Positions 26,784-35,102 of a DNA stretch of 64,000 nucleotides are shown in pieces. How positions within the stretch are numbered: position 1 is the stretch's first letter; each line of letters begins with the position of its first letter. The notes beneath the pieces were generated by a model. The model saw nothing but the letters and a program-made list of their open reading frames with translations. It was not told the origin of the DNA and ran no database searches. Source of the DNA: Bradyrhizobium frederickii. GTDB taxonomy: Bacteria; Pseudomonadota; Alphaproteobacteria; Rhizobiales; Xanthobacteraceae. The translations under genes were made by a program, and so were the position numbers. The stretch covers positions 124,001-188,000 of the forward strand of contig NZ_SPQS01000014.1 in assembly GCF_004570865.1 (NCBI RefSeq). The letters are read 5' to 3'.

Positions 26784-27833
26784 TTACTGCGAGACTGTCT
26801 GCACCACGCTTCCGATCGGACGCGTATTCGTGCCGGCCGTCGGCACCTTCATGTCCTTCATCAGCGCGTCGTCGTATTCCGGCAGCGTCTGCAGCGGCGT
26901 CTTGGCCTTCATCTGCACGATCTTGTAACCGCCGGCCTTGAGGCGCGCGAGCAGCGCCGGCAGCGCTATTCCGGTATTCTTCTGGAAATCGTGCATCAGG
27001 ATGATGCCCTTGCCGAGCTTGTCCAGCCGCGTCATCACCGTCTCGATGATCTTCTCCGGCGTGGCGCCCTTGCGGAAATCGAAGGAATCGACGTCGGTCG
27101 AGAACATCGCGACGTTGCGGGTGCCGAAATAGCTCACGATCGCCGGATTATGCTGAAGCTGCGGGAAGCGGAAGAACGGCGCCGGGTTGGCACCGAGCGC
27201 GAATTTCACCGCGCTGACGCCCTTCTCGACCTCGTCCTTGGCCATCTGCTCGGTCATCTTCTTGCCATTCAGATTGACGTGCGACCAGGTGTGCGTGCCG
27301 ACCGTATGGCCCTGGGCCAGCACCTGGCGCAGGATTTCCGGATGATAGGTGGCGTGCTTGCCGACCGAGAAGAACAGGCCCTTGGTGCATTCGTCCGCGA
27401 GCGCCTTCAGCACCGCGGGCGTGTTGACCGGCCAGGGACCGTCGTCGAAGGTCAGCACGACCTCCTTCTCAGTGAGGAAGTCGAACTGCTTGAAATGATC
27501 GAAGCCGAAGCCGGGGCCGCCTGTCGTGTCGATCTCGACCACGCGGGAGACGCCGAGCGCGTTCGGATTGGCGCAGGCCTGCTTCGGCTGTACCGGCATG
27601 ACGGGAGCGGGCGCCGGCGCGGCTGCCGCCGGCTTGGCCGCCACCGTCGCGGTGGTCTCGACGTCATCCCTGGCGGCGAGCTTCGCCGGTGCCGGCAATG
27701 GATCGCCGGCACGGGCAGCAACTGTCTTGGGAGCGCCCTGATCGGCGCGCGCGGAATAATAAAACCAACCGCCGGCGGCGATCACGACCGCCGCAACTAC
27801 ACTGGCCAGCATCAGGCCCAACGCATTACGCAT
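26784..27833 (-). CDS. Polysaccharide deacetylase family protein (NodB-homology domain)
   Basis: A 349-residue protein with an N-terminal membrane anchor (LGLMLASVVAAVVIAAGGWF), an Ala/Pro linker to about residue 95, and a CE4 deacetylase domain. The catalytic motifs are present: VVLTFDDGPWPVNTPAVL (general base and metal Asp) and HTVGTHTWSHVNLN (metal His pair). FFRFPQLQHNPAI and IILMHDFQKNTG supply the later motifs. It would remove acetyl groups from a cell-surface glycan or peptidoglycan in the periplasm. The start at 27833 is the first ATG; an in-frame TTG at 27848 is less likely. It is divergent from a small Cys-motif gene, and the target glycan is unknown. Confidence 0.9.
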   Translation of the reverse strand: MRNALGLMLASVVAAVVIAAGGWFYYSARADQGAPKTVAARAGDPLPAPAKLAARDDVETTATVAAKPAAAAPAPAPVMPVQPKQACANPNALGVSRVVEIDTTGGPGFGFDHFKQFDFLTEKEVVLTFDDGPWPVNTPAVLKALADECTKGLFFSVGKHATYHPEILRQVLAQGHTVGTHTWSHVNLNGKKMTEQMAKDEVEKGVSAVKFALGANPAPFFRFPQLQHNPAIVSYFGTRNVAMFSTDVDSFDFRKGATPEKIIETVMTRLDKLGKGIILMHDFQKNTGIALPALLARLKAGGYKIVQMKAKTPLQTLPEYDDALMKDMKVPTAGTNTRPIGSVVQTVSQ

Positions 27834-27963
27834 CGCTACTCTTTCCAATTACGCAACCAAACCTGCGGAATTTCCCGCGCGACGCGCCATTAATGCGAAG
27901 TAACAGTTAACGTGACACCAACACGACGGCGGTTGTGGAGGAATTTCAGGGCGGTGCGCCAAC

Positions 27964-28008
27964 GTGACCGAAGTCACAGTCGGGGTGAGGCGCGTGACGG
28001 TCATCACG
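27964..28008. promoter_or_regulatory. Twin GTGA/TCAC palindromes ahead of the Cys-motif gene
   Basis: GTGAC-CGAA-GTCAC occupies 27964-27977 and CGTGA-CGGTCA-TCACG occupies 27993-28008. Their centres are 30 bp apart, about three helical turns, so two dimers would bind the same face. The GTGA-N6-TCAC form resembles a Crp-family site. They lie between the divergent deacetylase and the gene at 28087. Confidence 0.5.
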
Positions 28009-28086
28009 GTGGAAACTGTTTTGCCGGAGCATCGTAGTTCCCATCAACAACGGGCCCGCTCTGCGCGGTGCCAATGGGAGCTTCAA

Positions 28087-28380
28087 ATGACCAAGTCCTT
28101 TTCTGCCCGTCTCCGCGACACCAGCCTGGCTCTGAGCATTGCCGCCATCGTCTCGATCGCATCGACGAGCTCGAGCTTCGCCTTCACGGCCGAGGCGCAG
28201 CAGATGTGCACCGGCGATGCCTTCCGCCTGTGCTCGTCGGAAATCCCCAACATCCCGAAGATCACGGCCTGCATGATCAAGCATCGTTCGGATCTGAGCG
28301 CCGGCTGCCGCGCGGTGATGGACAAGGATCTCGCCAAGGGCGCCTCGCGCAAGGTCGCTGACGCTCAGAACAGTCAGTAA
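28087..28380 (+). CDS. Small secreted cysteine-motif protein
   Basis: A 97-residue protein with a signal peptide (about residues 1-38, ending FAFTAEA) and a short domain with four cysteines spaced C-x7-C-x12-C-x11-C (MCTGDAFRLC, then ACMIKHRSDLSAGC). The same spacing occurs in the protein at 28555, and both resemble the cysteine-rich repeat of GLG1-like proteins, found in many rhizobial secreted peptides. The cysteines probably form two disulfides in the periplasm. GGGAG precedes the ATG at 28087. A pair of palindromes upstream suggests regulated expression. Function unknown. Confidence 0.85.
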   Translation: MTKSFSARLRDTSLALSIAAIVSIASTSSSFAFTAEAQQMCTGDAFRLCSSEIPNIPKITACMIKHRSDLSAGCRAVMDKDLAKGASRKVADAQNSQ

Positions 28381-28554
28381 CACCGCGCAGCGACAACGAT
28401 CATCGCATCGGTCAGCTCCCCCACCGCGATGTGCCCCGGCGTCATGCCGGGGCCACGCGGCGGCACCCTTCCCGCTCGGCAATAAAGCCGTTGCGGGTGC
28501 GGCATCGTCGCACTAGCTTCCCCGCACATCTTTGCGGGTAAGAGGCATTACGCG

Positions 28555-28770
28555 ATGACCAGATTTCTTTTCATCATTCCTTTGCTCCTGTGCGCCTCGG
28601 GCGCATCCGCGCAGCAGCAGCCCGGCCACGATGCCTGCGCGCGCGATGTCAGCCGCTTCTGCCGCGCCGTGATGAACAATGGCGACGGCGCCGTGCTCGC
28701 CTGCCTGAAGCAGAACCGCACTCGCCTCAGCAAGGGCTGCGACAAGGTGCTGACCGAGCACGGGCAGTGA
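28555..28770 (+). CDS. Very small secreted cysteine-motif protein, paralogue of the one at 28087
   Basis: A 71-residue protein with signal peptide MTRFLFIIPLLLCASGASAQ and a mature part of about 50 residues with cysteines C-x7-C-x13-C-x11-C (DACARDVSRFC, ACLKQNRTRLSKGC). The shared spacing and the shared (N/H)R(T/S)xLSxGC ending show that it is a diverged copy of the domain 0.5 kb upstream. It ends at a double hairpin. Function unknown; a role as a periplasmic binding or protective peptide is only a guess. Confidence 0.82.
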   Translation: MTRFLFIIPLLLCASGASAQQQPGHDACARDVSRFCRAVMNNGDGAVLACLKQNRTRLSKGCDKVLTEHGQ

Positions 28771-28781
28771 GACGAAACGTC

Positions 28782-28851
28782 GTAGCCCCGGATGAGCGAA
28801 GCGATATCCGGGACTTCTTGCCCCGCATGTCGCTGCGCTCATGCGGGCTAC
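28782..28851. repeat. Double-hairpin repeat
   Basis: Two adjacent hairpins (GTAGCCCCGGAT...ATCCGGG and CCCGCATG...CATGCGGGCTAC), with outer ends GTAGCCC and GGGCTAC also complementary. It belongs to the common GTAGCCCGGATGAGCGAAGCG type of bradyrhizobial repeat and separates convergent genes, so it may act as a terminator. Confidence 0.65.
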
Positions 28852-28864
28852 GCGCTGACAGGAC

Positions 28865-30553
28865 CTACGTGCTGCTTCCCGCCGCGGTCGCGACCACCGG
28901 CAGCACCTCGCCATCGGCGCGGTCCGGCGTATCGTCCTTCCAGCGCACCGAACCGAACGGGCGCTCCAGCATACGGCGGATCCGCACCGGCTCGGGACCG
29001 ACGTGGAAATCGATCGCCTGCTGATGCAGCGCGCGTTCCGACTGGGTCGAGCGGTTGCGCTGGCGTAAGTAGTCGAACCAGGTCGGGCAGTGGTAGCGCT
29101 CGGTCCACAGCTCGGGATCGGCGATGTCGCGGGCGAGCGACCAGCCATAGGCGCCGTTGCGCTGGCGGGAGAGCTGCACATCCTGCATCACGTTGTGGAA
29201 GGCGCGCGCGTTCTCCTGCGCGACGCGATATTCGATCTCGACCACCAGGGGGCCGCTGCGCCCCGTCAGGGACAGCTTCACCTCGGGATCGGCCAGCACA
29301 TCGGCATCCTCGTTGCGGGCACCGACGCGCGGCATCGTGAGCCAAAGCCCGAGCAGCGGCGAGATCAGCATCAGGCCGGCCGCGGTCAGCAGCGCGACCT
29401 CGACACCGGCGTAGTCGGTGAGATGACCCCAGCCCCAGGCGCCGATGGCGATGCCGCCGGAAATCGAGGCCTGGAACGCCGCGAGCGAGCGGCCGGCAAC
29501 CCAGCGCGGCGCCGAGAGCTGCACGCCGATGTTGAACAGCGCAATCGCGGCCATCCAGACCGCGCCGGCCAGCACCAGCGCCGCTGCCGTCAGCACCGGC
29601 TCCGTGCTGAGGGCAAGCGCGGCCATCGCGAACGCCATCGAGATGGTGCAGGCGCGGATCGCGGACTCGCCGCTCATGCGCTTGCGCAGTTCGTGGATAT
29701 TCAGTGCGCCGATCACGGCGCCCATGCCGAAGGCGCCGAGCATGATGCCGTAGGTCTGCGCGCCGCCATGCAGGAGGTCGCGCGCGACCAGCGGCATCAG
29801 CGCCATGATGGCGCCGCCGATCAGGCCCATCACCAGCGTGCGCAACAGCACGATCTTGATCGGCGGCGAATTGGTGATGTAGCGGAAGCCCGAGACCATG
29901 GCGCGGTTGAGCTTTTCCCGCGGCAGGCGCGAGGGCTCGACCGAACGGCGCCAGAGCAGCAGCACCACCAGCAGCGGAAGATAGAGGATCGCGTTGCAGG
30001 CGAACGCCGCCACCGCGCCAAGCGCGGCGACGATGACGCCGCCGACCGCGGGACCGAAGCTGCGCGCGATATTGTAGCTGATGCCGTTCAGCGCGACGGC
30101 CGAAGGCAGCGCCTCGGGCGGCACCTGTTCGCTGACCGAGGACTGCCACGCCGGGCCGAACAGCGCATTGCCGCTGCCGACCACGAAGCAGAAGGCCAGC
30201 AGCGATTCCGGGGTGATGAGATTGAATCCGGCCAGCACGGTGAGTGCGCTCGCGCCGATCAAGGCGACGGACAGCGAGATCAGCGTGACGATACGGCGGT
30301 CATACATGTCGGCGATGGCGCCGGCCGGCATCGAGATCAGCATGATCGGCAGCATCAGGGCGGTCTGCACCAGCGCCACCTGGTCGGCCGATGCCGACAT
30401 CTGTGTCATCGCCCAGGCTGCGCCCACGCCCTGAATCAGCAGGCCGAGATTGGAGAGCAGGCTGGCGAGCCAGATGCGCCGGAACACGGTGTACCGCAGC
30501 GGCGCGGTAATGCCGTCGGCGGCCATTTTCTGACGGTTTGGCTGCTCGGTCAT
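28865..30553 (-). CDS. MFS transporter, MFS_3 (enterobactin-exporter-like) family with C-terminal extra domain
   Basis: A 562-residue protein. The first 410 residues form about ten to twelve membrane helices: FRRIWLASLLSNLGLLIQGV is the usual first helix, then SMPAGAIADMYDRR (loop 2-3 motif). The last 140 residues (VVEIEYRVAQENARAFHNVM; TERYHCPTWFDYLRQRNRST) are a soluble ferredoxin-like domain, as found in PF05977 transporters. These export siderophores or other small molecules, but the substrate here is unknown. The start at 30553 gives the typical N-terminus; TTG codons upstream are possible. It is divergent from the Tat-exported hydrolase. Confidence 0.87.
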   Translation of the reverse strand: MTEQPNRQKMAADGITAPLRYTVFRRIWLASLLSNLGLLIQGVGAAWAMTQMSASADQVALVQTALMLPIMLISMPAGAIADMYDRRIVTLISLSVALIGASALTVLAGFNLITPESLLAFCFVVGSGNALFGPAWQSSVSEQVPPEALPSAVALNGISYNIARSFGPAVGGVIVAALGAVAAFACNAILYLPLLVVLLLWRRSVEPSRLPREKLNRAMVSGFRYITNSPPIKIVLLRTLVMGLIGGAIMALMPLVARDLLHGGAQTYGIMLGAFGMGAVIGALNIHELRKRMSGESAIRACTISMAFAMAALALSTEPVLTAAALVLAGAVWMAAIALFNIGVQLSAPRWVAGRSLAAFQASISGGIAIGAWGWGHLTDYAGVEVALLTAAGLMLISPLLGLWLTMPRVGARNEDADVLADPEVKLSLTGRSGPLVVEIEYRVAQENARAFHNVMQDVQLSRQRNGAYGWSLARDIADPELWTERYHCPTWFDYLRQRNRSTQSERALHQQAIDFHVGPEPVRIRRMLERPFGSVRWKDDTPDRADGEVLPVVATAAGSST

Positions 30554-30689
30554 ATCCTCTTCCAAATGGGCTGGCAGAAGTGGTGCAGGCGATTCCGGCA
30601 AATTCTTTGATGCCTGCGAAAGTCCTTCGCTGTCCAGTGATTAGGCCGTTATAAGCGGTGCAAAGAGACGGTTTGCCGGGGAGGAACAG

Positions 30690-32060
30690 ATGAAGCTGTC
30701 GCGACGGACGATTTTGCTGGCGGCTGGCAGCTTGCCCTTCGCAACTGCGAGCTTGCGGACGGGCGCAATCGCCCAGACCACGGCCGCTACGCCGGGCAAT
30801 GAGGTGCCGCCGATCCTGTTCGTGCACGGCAATGGCGACTATGACGCGCTCTGGATGACGACCTTGTGGCGGATGGAATCCAACGGCATCGCGCGCGAGC
30901 GCATGGCGGCGATCAATTTCACCGATCCCAATGCGCGCAGCGACGACAAGGTCGAGCAGGCGAACCGCTCCTCGACCGAGGACCAGCGCCGCGAGCTCAC
31001 AGCTGCCATCGCCGAGCTCAAGCGCCGGACAGGCGCGGCGCGTGTCGCGCTGGTCGGCAGCTCGCGCGGCGGCTATGCCATTCGCAACGTGATCAAGAAT
31101 GGCGGTGCCGGCGACGTCAGTCACGCCGTTCTGTGCGGCACGCCCAATCACGGCGTGTTCGCAACCGACGATCAGCCCAACAGCGAGTTCAACGGCCGCG
31201 GTGCGTTCCTGCGCGCGCTTAACGAGGGCGAGAGCGAGGTGACGCCGGGCGTCGCCTTCCTGACGCTGCGCAGCGACGGCATGGACAAATATGCCCAGGC
31301 CGACGGCCGCTTCATCGGCAAGCCCGGCACGCCGACCGGCGTCACCAATGAAGGGCCGGAGCTGAAGGGCGCCACCAATCTCGTGCTCGGTGCGCTCGAC
31401 CATCGCGAGGTGGCCTTTCACCCCAGGGCGTTCCGCGAGATCTACAAGTTCATCGCCGGCCGGGAACCCGCGCGCATCGCGATCGTGCCGGAGCCGGTCG
31501 TCAGGCTGAGCGGCCTCGTCACCGGCACGCCCGGTGGCGTGCCGACCAATCGGCCTGTGGCGGGCGCAACCGTCGACATCTTCCGCGTCGATCCTGATAC
31601 CGGCGACCGCAAGGGCGGCGCCGTGCACAGCGCGACCACGGGCGCCGACGGCCGCTGGGGCCCGGCGCAGATCGAGCCCTCCTGGTCGCTCGAGTTCGTT
31701 CTGACGTCGCCGGGCGCGCCGATCACGCACATCTATCGCTCGCCGTTCCCGCGCTCGTCCGACGTCGTCCATTTGCGCGCCGCACGGCCGCTGGGGCCGG
31801 CCGACAAGGACGCCGGCGCGGTCGTCATCATGTCGCGGCCGCGCGGCTATTTCGGCCTGCCGCGGGACGTGGTGCTGCTGGACGGCAGGGAGCCCGCCGA
31901 CGTCAAGCCGGGCGTGCCGACCGATTCGGCGGCAACATTGCGGCTTGCAGCCGGCGAGGTTGGACGTAACATCGTGGCTCAATTCGGCGAAGAACGGATT
32001 GTGGCGCGGGCCTGGGCCGCCCAGGAGAACCGGATTGCGATTGCCGAGCTGACTTACTAG
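30690..32060 (+). CDS. Tat-exported alpha/beta hydrolase with C-terminal carboxypeptidase-regulatory-like domain
   Basis: A 456-residue protein with a twin-arginine signal (SRRTILLAAGSLPFATASLR), so it is exported folded. The hydrolase core has PILFVHGNGDYDALW (oxyanion side) and the nucleophile elbow LVGSSRGGYA with Ser125. About residues 270-350 (VRLSGLVTGTPGGVPTNRPVAGATVDIFR) look like a carboxypeptidase-regulatory-like beta-sandwich, followed by a C-terminal domain resembling the ends of poly(aspartic acid) hydrolase or lipase-like proteins. The substrate is unknown; an ester or amide in the periplasm is likely. It is followed 33 bases later by a P450 gene on the same strand. Confidence 0.8.
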   Translation: MKLSRRTILLAAGSLPFATASLRTGAIAQTTAATPGNEVPPILFVHGNGDYDALWMTTLWRMESNGIARERMAAINFTDPNARSDDKVEQANRSSTEDQRRELTAAIAELKRRTGAARVALVGSSRGGYAIRNVIKNGGAGDVSHAVLCGTPNHGVFATDDQPNSEFNGRGAFLRALNEGESEVTPGVAFLTLRSDGMDKYAQADGRFIGKPGTPTGVTNEGPELKGATNLVLGALDHREVAFHPRAFREIYKFIAGREPARIAIVPEPVVRLSGLVTGTPGGVPTNRPVAGATVDIFRVDPDTGDRKGGAVHSATTGADGRWGPAQIEPSWSLEFVLTSPGAPITHIYRSPFPRSSDVVHLRAARPLGPADKDAGAVVIMSRPRGYFGLPRDVVLLDGREPADVKPGVPTDSAATLRLAAGEVGRNIVAQFGEERIVARAWAAQENRIAIAELTY

Positions 32061-32093
32061 CTGTTGCCTGCGTACATCTTGCGGGAGAGAGCC

Positions 32094-33464
32094 ATGAATA
32101 TCGCCAGCGTGCGTCGGCCCATCATCCCTCCGGCTCCTCCGCGTGCGCCCGACGACATGTCGTTCTTCGGCCGTCTCGCCGTGATCCGGCGTAACATGAT
32201 CGCGACCTGGGGCCAGCGCGCCTATGAGGAAGACGTCATCAAAGGCCGCTTCTTTCTCCGCAACAGTTTCATCCTGAACCAGCCGGACGCGATCCGGCAC
32301 GTCCTGCTCACCAATTACGAGAACTACACGCGAACCCCGGCGGGCATCCGCATGCTGCGTCCGGTGCTGGGTGACGGGCTTCTGATCGCGGAGGGTCATT
32401 CCTGGACGTTCCAGCGCCGTACCCTCGCGCCGGCCTTCACGCCGCGCGCCACCGCGAATCTCGTTCCGCACATGACGGCGGTGCTCGACGAGACCATAGC
32501 CAAGCTGGACGCGCGGGTGGGGGAAGATATCGACCTGCGCGAGATCATGCAGCGCATGACGCTGGAGATCGCCGGGCGCACGATGTTCTCGTTCGGCATG
32601 GACCGGCATGGCGCGACCCTGCGCAATTTCATCATGGAATATGCCGCGCGGTTGGGGCGCCCGTATCTCCTCGACATGGTGCTGCCGGTGTCCTGGCCGA
32701 GCCCGATGGATTTCGCCCGCGCCCGTTTCCGCAAGCGCTGGACCGAGTTCGTCGCCATGCTGATTGCGGAGCGGCGCGCGGCCGGCAAGAAGGACGGCGC
32801 GCCGCCGCGGGACCTGTTCGATCTCATGGACGCGGCGCGCGATCCTGAGACCGGCAAGGGCTTTTCCGACGAGCAGCTCGTCGACGAGGTCGCGACCATG
32901 ATCCTTGCGGGTCACGAGACCACGGCGACGGCGCTGTTCTGGGCGCTCTATCTGCTCGCGCTCGACCCGGAGACGCAGGAGGAAGTCGCCTCCGAGACGC
33001 ACGGCGAGCATCTCGACAGCATCGCCGACATCGACCGGCAGAAGTTCACCCGTGCGGTGATCGAGGAGACGATGCGGCTCTATCCGCCGGCGTTCCTGGT
33101 CGCGCGTGCCGCGCGCGACAAGGACAATGCGGCCGGAATCGAGATCGGCAAGGGCGACATCATCATGATCGCGCCCTGGCTGCTGCACCGGCACGAGAAG
33201 CTGTGGGATCAGCCGAACGCGTTCATTCCAAAGCGCTTCATGTCGAAAGAGGCGCCCGATCGCTTCGCCTACCTGCCGTTCGGCGCGGGCCCGCGCGTCT
33301 GCGTCGGCGCGCCGTTCGCCCAAGCCGAATCCGTGCTGGCACTGGCCCGGTTGATCGGCGCCTTCCGTGTCGAGCTCGCCGATACCGCAAATCCCGTGGT
33401 CCCGCTCGGCGTCGTCACGACCCAGCCGGACCATTCACCCATGTTCCGCATCACGCGTCGGTGA
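32094..33464 (+). CDS. Cytochrome P450
   Basis: A 456-residue heme monooxygenase. The I-helix oxygen-activation motif is ILAGHETTATALFW, the K-helix ExxR is VIEETMRLYPPAFL, and the heme ligand is Cys403 in FGAGPRVCVGAPFA. The N-terminus has no membrane helix, so it is a soluble bacterial P450 that needs separate ferredoxin partners, none of which is encoded here. The sequence (AGIEIGKGDIIMIAPWLLHR) resembles fatty-acid and terpenoid P450s of the CYP4/CYP102-like clan in bacteria. The ATG at 32094 follows GGGAGAGAG. It is probably co-transcribed with the Tat-exported hydrolase. The substrate is unknown. Confidence 0.92.
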   Translation: MNIASVRRPIIPPAPPRAPDDMSFFGRLAVIRRNMIATWGQRAYEEDVIKGRFFLRNSFILNQPDAIRHVLLTNYENYTRTPAGIRMLRPVLGDGLLIAEGHSWTFQRRTLAPAFTPRATANLVPHMTAVLDETIAKLDARVGEDIDLREIMQRMTLEIAGRTMFSFGMDRHGATLRNFIMEYAARLGRPYLLDMVLPVSWPSPMDFARARFRKRWTEFVAMLIAERRAAGKKDGAPPRDLFDLMDAARDPETGKGFSDEQLVDEVATMILAGHETTATALFWALYLLALDPETQEEVASETHGEHLDSIADIDRQKFTRAVIEETMRLYPPAFLVARAARDKDNAAGIEIGKGDIIMIAPWLLHRHEKLWDQPNAFIPKRFMSKEAPDRFAYLPFGAGPRVCVGAPFAQAESVLALARLIGAFRVELADTANPVVPLGVVTTQPDHSPMFRITRR

Positions 33465-33515
33465 CAGGCTCATTGCCTGGCCCGCGGCGTGATCCGCACG
33501 AGATAGAGTCCTGCC

Positions 33516-34925
33516 ATGAGCGACATCCAGGCCCAGTTTTCCGTTCTGAAGCAGACCGCCGACGCGAAGGTGGTCGATGCGATCGTACGCCTCATCGAGG
33601 AGGGCGAGGATCACGAACTCAACCGCGTCAACGTCCTCGATTTCTCCAGCCAGCACGGCCTCGACGAAGAGCGCGCGATCTCCGCCTTCCTGCATTCGGC
33701 GCGGCTCGGGCTGTTCGATCTCGGCTGGAACGTGCTGTGCCCGGGATGCGGCGGCGTGCTCGGCGCGCATTCGACGCTGAAGGCGCTCAAGCCCGACGAT
33801 TATCATTGCGCACTCTGCGCCTGCGGCTACAAGGCCTCCGTCGACGATCAGGTCGAGGTCTCCTTCACCGTCAACCCGCGCGTCCGGCGCATCGCGGCGC
33901 ACGACCCTGATACGCTTCCCGTGTGGGAATATTTCAAGCAGGTGTTCTGGAGCTCCGGCGTCGACTTCAACAAGGAATCGTTCGCGACCCTTGCCAATGA
34001 GGTGACGCTCGACACGATGGAGCTGCCGGCAGGCGAGAAGGCGACCATGTCGCTGCAGCTGCCGAGCGACTTCGTCATCATCTTCGAGCCGGTGACGCAC
34101 GCCGCCCATTTCATCGACGTCCAGGGCGAGCCGGCCAAGGACCGGCAGCAGCTCGCCATCATGTACAACAAGGTGCAGGCCCCGACCGGGACCACCACCA
34201 TGCGGCCCGGCCCGCTGCGGCTGTCGCTGGAGAACCAGGCCGGCGTACGCGTGCTGCCGTCGGTCTTCATCGCCGCCGAAGCGCTCCACCATCTCATCGG
34301 CAAGCGCAAGCCGTTCCTCACCGCCAAGCGGATGCTGTCGAACCAGACCTTCCGCGACGTGTTCAAGGCGGACAATCTCAGTCTCGATCAGCGGCTTCAG
34401 ATCACCTCGCTCACCTTCCTGTTCACCGACCTGAAGGGCTCGACCGCGCTCTATGAACGGGTCGGCGATCTCGCCGCCTTCGACCTCGTGCGCGCGCATT
34501 TCCATGCGCTGCTCGAGATCATCTCCTCCGAGAAGGGCGCGGTGGTGAAGACCATCGGCGATGCCGTGATGGCGACCTTCGTCCGTCCCGAGCACGCCAT
34601 CGTCGCGGGCTTGCGGATGCGCGCGGCCATGGACGAGCTCAACAAGCAGCGCGGCACCGACGATCTCATCGTCAAGATCGGCATCCATGAGGGCCCGTGT
34701 CTTGCGGTGATGCTCAACGAGCGGCAGGATTATTTCGGCCAGACCGTCAACATCGCCGCCCGCGTGCAGAGCCTGTCGACGGCGCAGGAAATCCACATCA
34801 CCGGCCCGGTGCTCGACGCGCCCGCGGTTGCGGAGGTGCTGGAGCAGCGCGCGATCAAGCCGATCCAGAAACAGGCGGCGCTGCGCGGCATCGCCGACAA
34901 GATGGTGGTGTACGAGATTCCGTGA
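33516..34925 (+). CDS. Adenylate/guanylate cyclase with N-terminal zinc-ribbon (DUF5939-type) region
   Basis: A 469-residue protein. Residues 75-103 contain CPGCGG and CALCACGY, a probable zinc ribbon, inside an N-terminal region of about 280 residues of DUF5939 type. The cyclase domain follows: FLFTDLKGSTALYE (metal Asp), GAVVKTIGDAVMATF (second metal Asp and purine Lys) and DYFGQTVNIAARVQSL (transition-state Asn and Arg). No membrane helices are present. It should synthesise cAMP in the cytoplasm, and the N-terminal part is probably a sensor. It begins 51 bases after the P450 gene. A hairpin follows at 34935. Confidence 0.9.
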   Translation: MSDIQAQFSVLKQTADAKVVDAIVRLIEEGEDHELNRVNVLDFSSQHGLDEERAISAFLHSARLGLFDLGWNVLCPGCGGVLGAHSTLKALKPDDYHCALCACGYKASVDDQVEVSFTVNPRVRRIAAHDPDTLPVWEYFKQVFWSSGVDFNKESFATLANEVTLDTMELPAGEKATMSLQLPSDFVIIFEPVTHAAHFIDVQGEPAKDRQQLAIMYNKVQAPTGTTTMRPGPLRLSLENQAGVRVLPSVFIAAEALHHLIGKRKPFLTAKRMLSNQTFRDVFKADNLSLDQRLQITSLTFLFTDLKGSTALYERVGDLAAFDLVRAHFHALLEIISSEKGAVVKTIGDAVMATFVRPEHAIVAGLRMRAAMDELNKQRGTDDLIVKIGIHEGPCLAVMLNERQDYFGQTVNIAARVQSLSTAQEIHITGPVLDAPAVAEVLEQRAIKPIQKQAALRGIADKMVVYEIP

Positions 34926-34934
34926 GTTCGGATC

Positions 34935-34972
34935 GTCATTCCGGGTTCGCGCTTTGCGCGTCCCGGAATGAC
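34935..34972. repeat. Short hairpin repeat GTCATTCCGGG after the cyclase gene
   Basis: GTCATTCCGGG at the left pairs with CCCGGAATGAC at the right, and the inner CGCGCTTTGCGCG also pairs, forming a nearly perfect hairpin ten bases after the stop codon. It probably ends the transcript, though no T-run follows. It is a single-hairpin version of a dispersed repeat. Confidence 0.6.
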
Positions 34973-35102
34973 GGTGAAGAGATTGCCGAAACGTAATGCG
35001 GCGCGGGGAACTGACGCACGTTGCGCCGGTTGAGTTTCCTGCTCATATAATGCTGGTAACAGCTGCGCTCCTCGCGGCTGCATCGATTTCGGTAGGACCT
35101 TT

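Noticed and set aside
28782..28851. Double hairpin considered as a riboswitch or small RNA
   Set aside because: It belongs to a dispersed repeat type with GAGCGAAGCG-like loops; a terminator role is enough.
29090..30610. A plus-strand frame of about 500 codons across the MFS exporter
   Set aside because: Shadow of the transporter; the real protein has a clear PF05977-type sequence on the minus strand.
30300..33434. A continuous minus-strand open frame of over 1000 codons across the P450 and hydrolase genes
   Set aside because: It is antisense to two genes with clear P450 and hydrolase motifs; its composition (many His, Arg, Asp) is that of a GC-rich antisense shadow and no domain is recognisable.
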